Shown: positions 38,706 through 46,798 of the stretch, piece by piece
How positions within the stretch are numbered: the first letter of the stretch is position 1
Layout of the letters: each line of letters begins with the position of its first letter
Source: an uncultured Devosia sp.
GTDB lineage: Bacteria > Pseudomonadota > Alphaproteobacteria > Rhizobiales > Devosiaceae
Direction: 5' to 3'
DNA length: 64,000 nt
Assembly (NCBI RefSeq): GCF_963517015.1
Contig: NZ_CAUQDV010000001.1
Location: 62,001 to 126,000, forward strand
Position numbers and translations under genes: made by a program
The notes under the pieces: model-generated
Databases searched by the model: none
What the model saw: only the letters and a program-made list of their open reading frames with translations
What the model was told of the DNA's origin: nothing

Positions 38706-39838
38706 GAAAGCTCCCCGGTCCATTCGCTGCGCACCGAGCTATCGCTTTCCGCCGACAAATAGGCAAGGCTGAGAGCATCCGCACGATCCGGCGCCAATCG
38801 CCGCAGCGCCCAGATCGCGGCGCCGCGGACCAGCGGATCATCGGCCACCAGCCGCGCCTCCACCGCCGGCAGAAATTCCGAATTGTCCGAATTTCCAATG
38901 GCGATCAATACGTTGCGCAGGAAGCGGCCATGGCCGATGCGCTTGATCGGCGAACCCGAGAACAGCGTCCGGAAGGCTTCATCATCCAGCGCAACCAGAT
39001 CGGCCAGCTGCGGTCGCTCGAACTCCGCGCGCGATCGAAGTTTTGCCTCGCGGCTGACCGAGGCGAACTTGTTCCACGGGCAGACCGCCAGGCAATCATC
39101 GCAGCCATAGATGCGATTACCCATGGGCGCGCGAAATTCCACCGGTATCGGGCCTTTATGCTCCACGGTCAGATAAGCGAGGCACCGCCGCGCATCGAGC
39201 CGGAAAGGCGCCGGAAAAGCCTGGGTCGGGCAGACATCGAGGCATCGCGTGCAGGAGCCGCAGCTTTCCACGCCGGGCTTGTCGCCAGGCAGTTCGGCCG
39301 AGGTCAGGATGGCGCCCAGAAACAGCCAGGAGCCGAATTCGCGGCTGACCAGAACCGAGTGCTTGCCCTGCCAGCCCAGGCCCGCCGCCTCCGCCAGGGG
39401 TTTTTCCATCAGGGGCGCGGTATCGACAAAAACCTTGACCTCTTCGCCTGAACGGCGCGCCAGAAGACCCGCCAGCTCCTTGAGCTTGCCCTTGATGATT
39501 TCGTGATAATCGCGATTGCGGGCATAGACCGAGATCGTGCCCAGCGAGCGCTCGCCCAGGATCGCCATGGGATCGGTTTCGGGGCCATAGTTGATGCCCA
39601 GAAGGATCACCGATCTCGCGTCGGACCACATTCCATGCGGGCTGGCGCGCCGCTCGGCCGTCTCCTCCATCCACTCCATGTCACCATGCCAACCCTCGGC
39701 AAGGGCGGCGTTGAGCTTGGCCGGCAGGTCCGGCCGCGCATCGGCCGGCGCAATGCCAAAGCTCTCGAACCCCAGTGCCAGCGCCCGGGCCCTGAGCTCG
39801 GCAACGAGCTTTTTGGGATCAGAAATCGAGATTGGCAT
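38702..39838 (-). CDS. queG: Epoxyqueuosine reductase QueG
   Basis: 378 aa. Last step of queuosine synthesis: reduction of epoxyqueuosine in tRNA by a cobalamin/4Fe-4S enzyme. N-terminal motifs: GFESFGIAPADARPDLP and WMEETAERRASP. Two ferredoxin-type clusters: CGSCTRCLDVCPTQAF, and CDDCLAVCPWNKF. The C-terminal HEAT-like repeat (LVADDPLVRGAAIWALRRL) matches the QueG tail. The start overlaps the upstream GST gene by 20 bases. Confidence 0.96.
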   Translation of the reverse strand: MPISISDPKKLVAELRARALALGFESFGIAPADARPDLPAKLNAALAEGWHGDMEWMEETAERRASPHGMWSDARSVILLGINYGPETDPMAILGERSLGTISVYARNRDYHEIIKGKLKELAGLLARRSGEEVKVFVDTAPLMEKPLAEAAGLGWQGKHSVLVSREFGSWLFLGAILTSAELPGDKPGVESCGSCTRCLDVCPTQAFPAPFRLDARRCLAYLTVEHKGPIPVEFRAPMGNRIYGCDDCLAVCPWNKFASVSREAKLRSRAEFERPQLADLVALDDEAFRTLFSGSPIKRIGHGRFLRNVLIAIGNSDNSEFLPAVEARLVADDPLVRGAAIWALRRLAPDRADALSLAYLSAESDSSVRSEWTGELS

Positions 39839-40496
39839 ATCCCGACTGCGGTGCGATGGCGGTCACGCGGTCGTTGAGCAGCGTGCGGAAGGCGGGGCGG
39901 GATTTGATGCGCGAATACCAGTCGCGGGTTTCGCCGGCCTTGCCCCAGTCGATATCGCCCAGATAGTCGAGCGTCGAAAAATGGGCGGCCAGCGCGAAGT
40001 CGGCAAGGGTCAGCGTGTCGCCGGCCAGCCAGGCGCGATTGGCGAAGAGCCAGTTGAAATAGAGCATGTGCTCGTTGAGATTGGCCTTGGCGACGCGCAG
40101 CACGGCCGGGTCTGGCGTCGCGCCACGGTGGTCGCGCTTGACGATCTTTTCTTCCAGCACATAGCGGGTGACTTCGTCAGCCAGCTTGAAGATGACCCAT
40201 TCGACCAGTCGCCACATTTCGGCGCGCATGCCGGGGTCGGCGGGGATCAGGCCCTCGACGGAGGTCGGCGTATAGAGGTCTTCCACCAGGTTGATGGAGG
40301 CCAGAACGCCCACGATGGGTTGGTCGCCATCACCCAGGAAGATGGGCAAGGTGGCCGCCGGGTTGATCTCCAAGAGCTCCGCGTCGCGCAGCCAGGGCTT
40401 GATTTCCTCCATGTCGAGCGGAACGCCATATTCGGCGCACATCAGCCGAATAAGCCGCGAGGACGGGTCGAGAGGATGATGGATCAGGCTCGGCAT
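39819..40496 (-). CDS. Glutathione S-transferase family protein
   Basis: 225 aa. Thioredoxin-fold N-terminus (LIHHPLDPSSRLIRLMCAEY, where Ser in PSSR is the likely glutathione-activating residue; INPAATLPIFLG with the cis-Pro) and an all-helical C-terminal domain containing AGDTLTLADFALAAHFSTLD. Such proteins detoxify electrophiles or act as reductases. First gene of the queG operon. Substrate unknown. Confidence 0.88.
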   Translation of the reverse strand: MPSLIHHPLDPSSRLIRLMCAEYGVPLDMEEIKPWLRDAELLEINPAATLPIFLGDGDQPIVGVLASINLVEDLYTPTSVEGLIPADPGMRAEMWRLVEWVIFKLADEVTRYVLEEKIVKRDHRGATPDPAVLRVAKANLNEHMLYFNWLFANRAWLAGDTLTLADFALAAHFSTLDYLGDIDWGKAGETRDWYSRIKSRPAFRTLLNDRVTAIAPQSGYANLDF

Positions 40497-40613
40497 AAGT
40501 GACGCTCGTCTCTTTTTAGGGCCCCAGCTATGCCCGGCGCGGCTTGGCGCTGATGGCGAACACAGCTAGAGCTTGCCGGATTGTCGACCCGATGGACTGA
40601 ATTAGGGGATCAA

Positions 40614-41426
40614 ATGAACGCCGATCAAGGTATTTTTGTGCCACTTGTGCTCGGAATTCTCGAAGGGCTTACTGAATTCCTTCCGGTCAGCTCCACCGGG
40701 CATCTGCTTCTGGCTGGCCATTTCTTCGGATTGACCCAGCCGGCCACCTTTATCGTGCTGATCCAGCTGGGCGCGATCCTGGCCGTTGTCACCGTGTATT
40801 TCGCCAAGCTGGGCATGCTGATCCGCGATGCGCTGACCGGCAAGGCCTATGCCTGGCAGTTCGCGCTATCGGTCATTCTCGCCTGTTTCCCGGCGGTGAT
40901 TGCCGGCGTCATACTGCGCGATTTCATCCAGGGCGATCTCTGGGAATCGGCATCTTTGATCTGCTGGAGCCTGCTGATCGGTGGCGTCGTGCTGCTGGTG
41001 GTTGATCGCCTGCCGCTCAAGCCCAAGTACGACGATATATACCAGTTCCCCTGGCATATCGCGCTGGTCGTGGGCCTGTTCCAGATGATCTCGCTCATCC
41101 CAGGCGTCTCGCGTTCGGGTTCGACCGTGGTGGGTGGCATGCTGTTTGGTGCGTCCAAGCGCGCGGCGGCCGAATTCACCTTCTTCATCGCCCTGCCCAT
41201 CATGGTCGGCGCCTTTGGCTATGATCTCTACAAGAGCCGCGACCTGATCGATGGGTCGATCGCGCTCAGCGTGGCCATCGGCTTTGCCGCGGCCTTCGTT
41301 TCCGGCGCGGTCGTTGTCCGCTACCTGCTCAATTTCGTCAGCAAATATGGCTTCGCGCCCTTCGCATACTGGCGCATCGCCGTGGGACTGGCGGGCCTCG
41401 TCGCCATCTATGCTTTTGGCATGTAG
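40614..41426 (+). CDS. uppP: Undecaprenyl-diphosphatase UppP (BacA)
   Basis: 270 aa. Integral membrane enzyme dephosphorylating undecaprenyl-PP for re-use in peptidoglycan synthesis. Both catalytic signatures are present: LEGLTEFLPVSSTGHLLL near the N-terminus and LIPGVSRSGSTVVGGML in the second half. About eight membrane helices. ATG at 40614 preceded by GGGGA; an upstream in-frame ATG would add eleven non-family residues. Confidence 0.97.
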   Translation: MNADQGIFVPLVLGILEGLTEFLPVSSTGHLLLAGHFFGLTQPATFIVLIQLGAILAVVTVYFAKLGMLIRDALTGKAYAWQFALSVILACFPAVIAGVILRDFIQGDLWESASLICWSLLIGGVVLLVVDRLPLKPKYDDIYQFPWHIALVVGLFQMISLIPGVSRSGSTVVGGMLFGASKRAAAEFTFFIALPIMVGAFGYDLYKSRDLIDGSIALSVAIGFAAAFVSGAVVVRYLLNFVSKYGFAPFAYWRIAVGLAGLVAIYAFGM

Positions 41427-41516
41427 TCTTTGAGTGGTCGCGTGTTCGCTGGCTCGGACCCAAAGGGTTCGAACCGCAGAACCGGCCACCACTTTCGCTG
41501 AAATGCTCCAGAAACA

Positions 41517-41542
41517 AAAATCCCCGCCTTGGCGGGGATTTT
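41517..41542. terminator. Bidirectional terminator between uppP and lolA
   Basis: Twelve-pair perfect stem AAAATCCCCGCC / GGCGGGGATTTT with a TT loop, with T-runs on both strands. It lies four bases before the lolA stop codon and about 90 bases after uppP. Confidence 0.92.
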
Positions 41543-41545
41543 CTT

Positions 41546-42169
41546 TTACTGTTCCAGCGGTTTGAACGTCGCCGGGATGGAGAAGAAGGAGCGCGGGATC
41601 TGCACGTCCTTTTCGACATCATAGAGCGAGAAGGTCAGTTCGGCGCCACTCGGCTCGACCAGGCTCCACTGCGCCAATTCCTTGGTGTCGGTATCGAAGA
41701 CCAGCGAGACCTGGACAGTGCCGGCGACTGTCTCGTCGATAATGGTCACCGACAGATAGCCATCCGAGGTCGTCAGATCGACCACCTTGGCGCTGAGCAG
41801 CTGGACCTTGTCGCCGAGGAACTGGCGGAGCGGGATCGAGTCCTGCGGGTAGGCGTAATAGGTCTCGTCGCGGCGATTGAGGACATAGAAGCCGCGGCCG
41901 ATGGAGACGATTTCCTCGCGGCTGGGCGGGTTGTAGCGGAAAGCCACCTTGTCGGGGCGTTCGAGGAAGAATGTACCCTCGGTACGGCCGCCATTGGTGT
42001 CGATCTGGAGGAACCGGCCGACCATGGTGCGAATGGCGGAGTTATGCGCGTCGATTTCGCCGACCAGCTGCTGCTCCTGGGCCGTCAGGGTCCGGCTCTG
42101 GCCGAGAGCGGGCAGGCTCAGGGCAAAGGCGGCAGAAAAGCCGAGCAGCAGGGCATCGCGTCGAATCAT
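41546..42169 (-). CDS. lolA: Outer-membrane lipoprotein carrier LolA-like protein
   Basis: 207 aa. Periplasmic chaperone carrying lipoproteins from LolCDE to the outer membrane. Signal peptide MIRRDALLLGFSAAFALSLP, mature start near QSRTL. Core: MVGRFLQIDTNGGRTEGTFF, RPDKVAFRYNPPSREEIVSI, YYAYPQDSIPLRQFL and the C-terminal Leu/Phe-rich strand. These are characteristic of alphaproteobacterial LolA. ftsK, its frequent partner, is close by but not adjacent. Confidence 0.9.
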   Translation of the reverse strand: MIRRDALLLGFSAAFALSLPALGQSRTLTAQEQQLVGEIDAHNSAIRTMVGRFLQIDTNGGRTEGTFFLERPDKVAFRYNPPSREEIVSIGRGFYVLNRRDETYYAYPQDSIPLRQFLGDKVQLLSAKVVDLTTSDGYLSVTIIDETVAGTVQVSLVFDTDTKELAQWSLVEPSGAELTFSLYDVEKDVQIPRSFFSIPATFKPLEQ

Positions 42170-42305
42170 GGGTGGGTTCCCGGTAGAAGTGTCGGTGTGA
42201 AGGGTAGCCTAGAAAGCAATTGAGGCAACAGGTGGTTCCGCAACCACTTGGCGCCATGGGACAAGTCGTGCTTTGTCATCACGTTTTCGCGCTGGAGAAT
42301 TTCAA

Positions 42306-42623
42306 ATGCATCGATTTGTCATGGCGCTCGGCCTCACCCTTCTGGCGAGCAGCGCTGCGCTTGCCGCCCTGCCGCCACAGTATCAACGGCAGGCAGAGTT
42401 GCTGGCCATCATCGGCAACAGTGCCGTGGTAGACGCATTCGAAATGGAGGGTATCGACGCCATCGAGATGATCGACACCGATCAGTTCGAGGTGCGTGGT
42501 GGCGGCTGCGTTCTGGACGTGCGGATCGTGGACACGCCGGGCGATCATGCGCCGGGCTGGGTGGGGCCACGCGAGTTTGGCGTCGAGCTGGGTCAGCTCA
42601 ATTGCCCCAATGCCGGCAATTAG
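42306..42623 (+). CDS. Small secreted protein of unknown function
   Basis: 105 aa. Signal peptide (MHRFVMALGLTLLASSAALA) and a mature domain of about 85 residues with two cysteines (GGCVLDVRIVD and QLNCPNAGN). GGAG precedes the ATG at 42306. Family not recognised. Its stop overlaps the convergent arsR-like gene by four bases. Confidence 0.6.
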   Translation: MHRFVMALGLTLLASSAALAALPPQYQRQAELLAIIGNSAVVDAFEMEGIDAIEMIDTDQFEVRGGGCVLDVRIVDTPGDHAPGWVGPREFGVELGQLNCPNAGN

Positions 42624-42949
42624 TCGCCACGCGCCTTCTTGCCGCGTGCAATCTCGGTCGCCAGGGCGTCAAGCCGCACCGGCCAGAAGACCCGGAAGCG
42701 GTCGAGCCAGTCATTGATGTCACGCAGGGGCGTGGCATCGAGCCGGTAGACGCGACGCGTGCCTTCGGGCCGCACATTGGCGAAGCCGGCATCGCGCAGG
42801 ACCTTGAGATGCTGGCTGACGCCCGCTTGGGAAATGCCGAACTCGGCTGCAATGACGTCCACGACCTCGCCGGAGCTGTGTTCATGCTCGGCAAGGAGTT
42901 CGAGGATGCGGCGGCGAACAGGGTCGCCCAGAACGTCGAAAGCGTGCAT
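42620..42949 (-). CDS. ArsR/SmtB-family transcriptional repressor
   Basis: 109 aa. Winged-helix: FDVLGDPVRRRILELLAEHE, GISQAGVSQHLKVLRDAGFA, RRVYRLDATPLRDINDWLD. No metal-binding cysteine cluster is visible, so it belongs to the non-metal branch often paired with SRPBCC (AHSA1) proteins. It is the second gene of the pair; its ATG overlaps the stop of the SRPBCC gene (TGATG). It probably represses its own operon through the palindrome at 43621-43634. Confidence 0.92.
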   Translation of the reverse strand: MHAFDVLGDPVRRRILELLAEHEHSSGEVVDVIAAEFGISQAGVSQHLKVLRDAGFANVRPEGTRRVYRLDATPLRDINDWLDRFRVFWPVRLDALATEIARGKKARGD

Positions 42950-43596
42950 CAGCTCTCCATGGGCGCTTCGCCGGTATAGAAGCGCCGCGTTGCTTCGGCG
43001 GCCTTTAGCGCCTCCTCGCTGTCGTCGCCACCTTCTATTGCGGCACGTCCCCAGTCCTTGGCGGCGGCGCGGATCAATTTCTTTGCCTCCTCGGAAGCCT
43101 CCCAGCCATTCATGCCCTCGGCACGGACATCGTCCTTCGGGCGCTTGAGATGTTCGGCGAGGCCCAGCAGACCCAGCTCCCAACCGACGCCACCGGCACC
43201 GGCGCCATATTGGGTCCAATGCGGATTGGGGTGTGGCGCGATGTGGTGGATCTCGAGGCGAGCCTGCTCTCCCTCGGCAAGCACGGCAACCTTGATCCAG
43301 CTGGTATAGCCGCCAAACTCCCAGGTGCCGGCGTATGACTGACCGGGTTCGCAGGCGGTAATAGTCCCCGAGGCATTGCCCTCGATATGGAAGCGGCCAC
43401 CCAGTTTCAGCTCGCCCGTGACCGGGGCGAACCAGCGCGTGATCCGTTCGGGATCGGTGACAGCCTCCCAGAGGTCCGCGACATCGGTTTCATAGAGGCG
43501 AGAGGCAATGACGTCCTTGGCCGGCTGTCCATCCAGCGTGACATTGCGGACTTCACGACGCGTCGCCGCGAAATGCGCGGCAATATCGAAGGGCAT
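42949..43596 (-). CDS. SRPBCC (AHSA1/START-like) protein
   Basis: 215 aa. The AHSA1 core is clear: RLYETDVADLWEAVTDPERI, TRWFAPVTGELKLGGRFHIEGN, GTITACEPGQSYAGTWEFGG. The START-like cavity binds small hydrophobic ligands. A C-terminal region contains GAGAGGVGWELGLLGLAEHL. AGAGGAGAT lies shortly before ATG 43596. Gene order is SRPBCC then arsR, the reverse of the commoner order. Confidence 0.9.
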   Translation of the reverse strand: MPFDIAAHFAATRREVRNVTLDGQPAKDVIASRLYETDVADLWEAVTDPERITRWFAPVTGELKLGGRFHIEGNASGTITACEPGQSYAGTWEFGGYTSWIKVAVLAEGEQARLEIHHIAPHPNPHWTQYGAGAGGVGWELGLLGLAEHLKRPKDDVRAEGMNGWEASEEAKKLIRAAAKDWGRAAIEGGDDSEEALKAAEATRRFYTGEAPMES

Positions 43597-43620
43597 GATG
43601 ATCTCCTCTGCTTCATCTTG

Positions 43621-43634
43621 CACTTATATAAGTG
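43621..43634. promoter_or_regulatory. 14-bp palindrome, likely ArsR operator
   Basis: CACTTATATAAGTG is a perfect palindrome 25 bases upstream of the SRPBCC start, in AT-rich DNA where the promoter should be. ArsR-family repressors typically bind such AT-rich inverted repeats over their own promoter. The regulator is the second gene of the same operon. Confidence 0.7.
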
Positions 43635-43671
43635 TTAGCTGAAATAAGGTCCAATCACGATGTCCAAGACG

Positions 43672-43695
43672 CAAAACCCCGGCACGAGGCCGGGG
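43672..43695 (-). terminator. Rho-independent terminator of ftsK
   Basis: In the leftward direction: GCCCCGGC, CTCGT loop, GCCGGGG, then TTTTGCG. It lies about 30 bases after the ftsK stop codon. Confidence 0.8.
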
Positions 43696-43722
43696 CTTAG
43701 TCATGTCGATATCGTTGAGCGA

Positions 43723-46497
43723 TCAGTAACCGTCGGCGTTGTTGCCGACGAGGATTTCGCGCTTGCCGGCGTGGTTGGCCGGGGAGATGACGCCCTCGTT
43801 TTCCATGCGCTCGATCAGGGTGGCGGCCTTGTTGTAGCCGATGCCGAGGCGGCGCTGGACATAGGAAGTGGAGGCCTTCTTGTCGGTCAGCACGATATGG
43901 ACGGCCTTGTCGTAGAGCTCGTCGCCAGAGCCGGCATAGCCGTCGCCGCCAGCGCTCGAACCCGCATCGCCGCCGAACTCGCCGCCTTCATCTTCCTCGG
44001 TGACCGAGTCGAGATAATCCGGGGCGCCCTGCGACTTGAGATGGTTGACCACGGCTTCGACTTCGCTGTCGGCCACGAAGGGGCCGTGCAGACGCTTGGT
44101 GCGGCCGCCGGAGGCCATGTAGAGCATGTCGCCGTTGCCCAGCAGCTGTTCGGCGCCCTGTTCGCCCAGAATGGTGCGCGAGTCGATCTTGGACGTCACC
44201 ATGAAGGAAATACGGGTCGGGAAGTTGGCCTTGATCGTACCGGTGATGACGTCGACCGACGGGCGCTGGGTGGCGGTGATGATGTGGATGCCAGCGGCAC
44301 GGGCCATCTGTGCCAGACGCTGGATAGCGCCTTCGATGTCCTTGCCTGCCACCATCATCAGGTCGGCCATTTCGTCGACCACGACGACGATATAGGGCAA
44401 CGGCTCGAGATCGAACTGCTCGCTCTCGAAGATCGCCTCGCCGGTCTCGCGATCGAAGCCGGTCTGGACGGTGCGGGTAATGACCTCGCCCTTGGCCTTG
44501 GATTCGGTGACGCGTGCGTTGAAGCCGTCGATATTGCGGACGCCGATCTTGCTCATCTTGCGATAGCGATCTTCCATCTCGCGCACAGCCCATTTGAGCG
44601 CCACGACCGCCTTGTGCGGATCGGTGACGACCGGGGTCAAAAGGTGCGGGATGCCGTCATAGATGCTGAGTTCGAGCATCTTGGGATCGATCATGATCAT
44701 TCGGCACTGCTCGGGTGTCATCTGGTAGAGCAGGCTCAAGATGAAGGTATTGATACCCACGGACTTGCCCGAGCCGGTGGTGCCGGCAATGAGCAGGTGG
44801 GGCATGCGGGCGAGATCGGCAATCACCGGTTCGCCGCCGATGGTCTTGCCCAGGCAGATGGGCAGCTTGCCCTTCATCTTCTCGAAGTCGGAAGAAGCGA
44901 GCATTTCGCGGAAATAGACGGTTTCGCGCTGCTGGTTGGGCAGTTCGATACCAATGGCATTGCGACCCGGCACCACGGCGACGCGGGCGGAATGGGCTGA
45001 CATCGAGCGGGCGATGTCGTCGGCCAGCGAGATCACGCGGGACGACTTGATACCTGGAGCCGGCTCGAGTTCGAACAGGGTCACGACCGGACCGGGACGG
45101 ACATTGATGATGTCGCCCTTGACGCCGAAGTCCTGCAGCACTTCCTCGAGTTTGCGGGCCATGGCTTCGAGACGCTCGGGCGCGTGCTCGGGCGACGGAC
45201 CGCTATGCCGCGGCTCGGACAGCAGGCTCAGCGGCGGCAGTTCGAAGCCGCCGGGCTCGTCGAGGAAACTGGTCTGAGCCTCGCGCATCATGCGCTGGCC
45301 CTGGGCCGGACGCGGCGCGGGGGCAGTGACGCGGGGCTTGGCCGGATCGACCGGATGAAAGCGGGAATCGCCGCGCTGCTGGTGATTGACCGGCGGCTGG
45401 GTCGCGGGGAGGTCCGGCACGAAGGGCACAGCGTCGTCCTCGACCTCTTCAGGATAGTCGAGTTCGGTATCGTCATAGCTCGGCCGCGCGTTGACGCGTG
45501 GCGAGACCACGGGCTCGTCGCGATAGCTGGGCTCGTCAAAGCTTGGTTCCGCCTGGAAGGCAGGCTCGACCGGAGCGTGGATACGGCGCGTCGATGGCGC
45601 CATTGCCGGTTCACGGCGATCGACCACGGGTTCGCGCCCATCCATGCTGGGTTCCATGTCATCGTCGCGCCAAGTGGCTTCTTCGGCAGCACGGCGCTCG
45701 GCATGATTGGCACGGGCACGACGGAAGGCGGTGCGCATGGAGTAGCCCATGTGAACCATGGCGCCCAAAGCGACATCGAGAACGGGATTGGTTTCGGGCT
45801 CGTCGTCGTCAACATCCGCCGATACGGACTTGCGGCCAGAGGCGGAGGCCGCAGCGCCCTTCTTCCTTGGCCCGGTGGGAACGGACTGACCGAGACCCAT
45901 GGCCATCCAGAAGGTGGCGAGTGCCGGAACCGACAGGATGATGGCAAAGAGGGCGGCGGTAATGGCTTGTGGCGCTTCGCCGGTGACGAGTGTCGCCAGG
46001 TGAGAGAAGCCATTGCCGACGAGGCCGCCGAGACCGGTGGGCAGCGGCCAGGTGGCAGGCATGGCGACAAAGGAGAGAACGCCGGCCACCAGCGCAGTGG
46101 CGGCAATCCAGGTCAGGAAACGCATGCCGAGATGGGTCGGCATGCGGCGGCGCGCCAGCGACCAGCCCCAGAGGGCGGGCGGCACAAGAAAAGCCAGCGC
46201 CGAAAGGCCCATGGTCTGGAACAGGATGTCGGAGATGGCCGCGCCGGGGAAGCCGAGCCAATTGGCCGGCGCCTTGGCGGTCGCATAGGAAAAGCTCGGA
46301 TCATCCACCGACCAGGAGGCCATGGAGACAAGACCGATCGCCACCAGCCCGAGCAGGATAAACCCTGCCAGGCGCGCCGGGATCCGAATCGACAGCGCCG
46401 GGGGCGGCGCCGGCAGAGCCTTGGCTGCGCTGCTGCGCGAAGCACGCTGCGGCACGGAGCGGATTTCGTCGAGGACTGGCGAGGGAGAACTTGGCAT
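43723..46497 (-). CDS. ftsK: DNA translocase FtsK
   Basis: 924 aa from ATG 46497 (MPSSPSPVLDEIRS); an in-frame GTG 36 bases upstream is the alternative. Membrane-anchored septal motor that pumps chromosome DNA and activates dimer resolution. Four membrane helices lie in about the first 210 residues, then a long charged/Pro-rich linker. The motor has GTTGSGKSVGINTFILSL (Walker A, near 571) and VVVVDEMADLMMVAG (Walker B). The C-terminal gamma winged helix (YVQRRLGIGYNKAATLIERM) recognises KOPS-type sites. Full length. Confidence 0.96.
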   Translation of the reverse strand: MPSSPSPVLDEIRSVPQRASRSSAAKALPAPPPALSIRIPARLAGFILLGLVAIGLVSMASWSVDDPSFSYATAKAPANWLGFPGAAISDILFQTMGLSALAFLVPPALWGWSLARRRMPTHLGMRFLTWIAATALVAGVLSFVAMPATWPLPTGLGGLVGNGFSHLATLVTGEAPQAITAALFAIILSVPALATFWMAMGLGQSVPTGPRKKGAAASASGRKSVSADVDDDEPETNPVLDVALGAMVHMGYSMRTAFRRARANHAERRAAEEATWRDDDMEPSMDGREPVVDRREPAMAPSTRRIHAPVEPAFQAEPSFDEPSYRDEPVVSPRVNARPSYDDTELDYPEEVEDDAVPFVPDLPATQPPVNHQQRGDSRFHPVDPAKPRVTAPAPRPAQGQRMMREAQTSFLDEPGGFELPPLSLLSEPRHSGPSPEHAPERLEAMARKLEEVLQDFGVKGDIINVRPGPVVTLFELEPAPGIKSSRVISLADDIARSMSAHSARVAVVPGRNAIGIELPNQQRETVYFREMLASSDFEKMKGKLPICLGKTIGGEPVIADLARMPHLLIAGTTGSGKSVGINTFILSLLYQMTPEQCRMIMIDPKMLELSIYDGIPHLLTPVVTDPHKAVVALKWAVREMEDRYRKMSKIGVRNIDGFNARVTESKAKGEVITRTVQTGFDRETGEAIFESEQFDLEPLPYIVVVVDEMADLMMVAGKDIEGAIQRLAQMARAAGIHIITATQRPSVDVITGTIKANFPTRISFMVTSKIDSRTILGEQGAEQLLGNGDMLYMASGGRTKRLHGPFVADSEVEAVVNHLKSQGAPDYLDSVTEEDEGGEFGGDAGSSAGGDGYAGSGDELYDKAVHIVLTDKKASTSYVQRRLGIGYNKAATLIERMENEGVISPANHAGKREILVGNNADGY

Positions 46498-46600
46498 GGG
46501 CGAACTCAATACTGCCCGGCAGACCGGGCCCACATTGACTGCATGCTAGATCGGTCTGGTTAACCCGAGGCTAACCATGGGGCCTTGGCCCGGCCGAAAA

Positions 46601-46628
46601 AGAAAAGGCCCGCCAGGAAAGGCGGGCC
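46601..46628 (-). terminator. Second intrinsic terminator in the amtB-ftsK gap
   Basis: Leftward: GGCCCGCC, TTTCCT loop, GGCGGGCC, then TTTTCTTTTT. A strong rho-independent design 135 bases beyond the amtB terminator. Its presence suggests another transcript ends here. Confidence 0.85.
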
Positions 46629-46757
46629 AGTCTGCCGCTAAAGTCACGAGGGAGGTCGAGACTGCGGAAATGATCGTGGAGTGCGGCCCGTGCAGTTTTG
46701 CGAGTGGGAAGCCTCTGTGGCGGGCCAAGAGGAACACGAACCGCACGCCACGATCAT
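46605..46757 (-). ncRNA. Candidate structured small RNA between amtB and ftsK
   Basis: Leftward strand: arm ATGATCGTGGCGTGCGG (46757-46741), then 54 bases containing an inner hairpin (CCTCT ... AGAGG), then arm CCGCACTCCACGATCAT (46686-46670), one mismatch in 17 pairs. It is followed 40 bases later by an intrinsic terminator. This is the architecture of a hairpin sRNA. It does not match 6S, SRP RNA, tmRNA or RNase P by eye. It could instead be an intergenic repeat or a processed amtB 3' region. No promoter was identified. Confidence 0.35.
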
Positions 46758-46762
46758 CTTCG

Positions 46763-46790
46763 AAAACCGGGCGGCGCGAACGCCGCCCGG
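46763..46790 (-). terminator. Rho-independent terminator of amtB
   Basis: Ten-pair perfect stem CCGGGCGGCG / CGCCGCCCGG around a four-base loop, followed by TTTT in the leftward direction. Starts nine bases after the amtB stop codon. Confidence 0.9.
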
Positions 46791-46798
46791 GGAGTCGA

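Larger units (their letters stand above)
46498..46798. other. 301-bp gap between amtB and ftsK
   Basis: No supported gene. It holds the amtB terminator (46763-46790), a 17-bp inverted repeat enclosing 54 bases (46670-46686 with 46741-46757), a second intrinsic terminator (46601-46628), and presumably the ftsK promoter near 46530-46600. Confidence 0.6.

Noticed and set aside
41470..41510. GGTTCGAACC...CCA resembling the 3' end of a tRNA after uppP
   Set aside because: The T-stem does not pair (AAGGG against CGCAG), and there is no acceptor, D-arm or anticodon arm upstream. It is a short palindrome only.
46605..46757. 6S RNA or SRP RNA in the amtB-ftsK gap
   Set aside because: No GGAAGGAAGCA-type SRP apical motif and no 6S-like central bubble sequence was seen; kept only as an unclassified structured RNA candidate.
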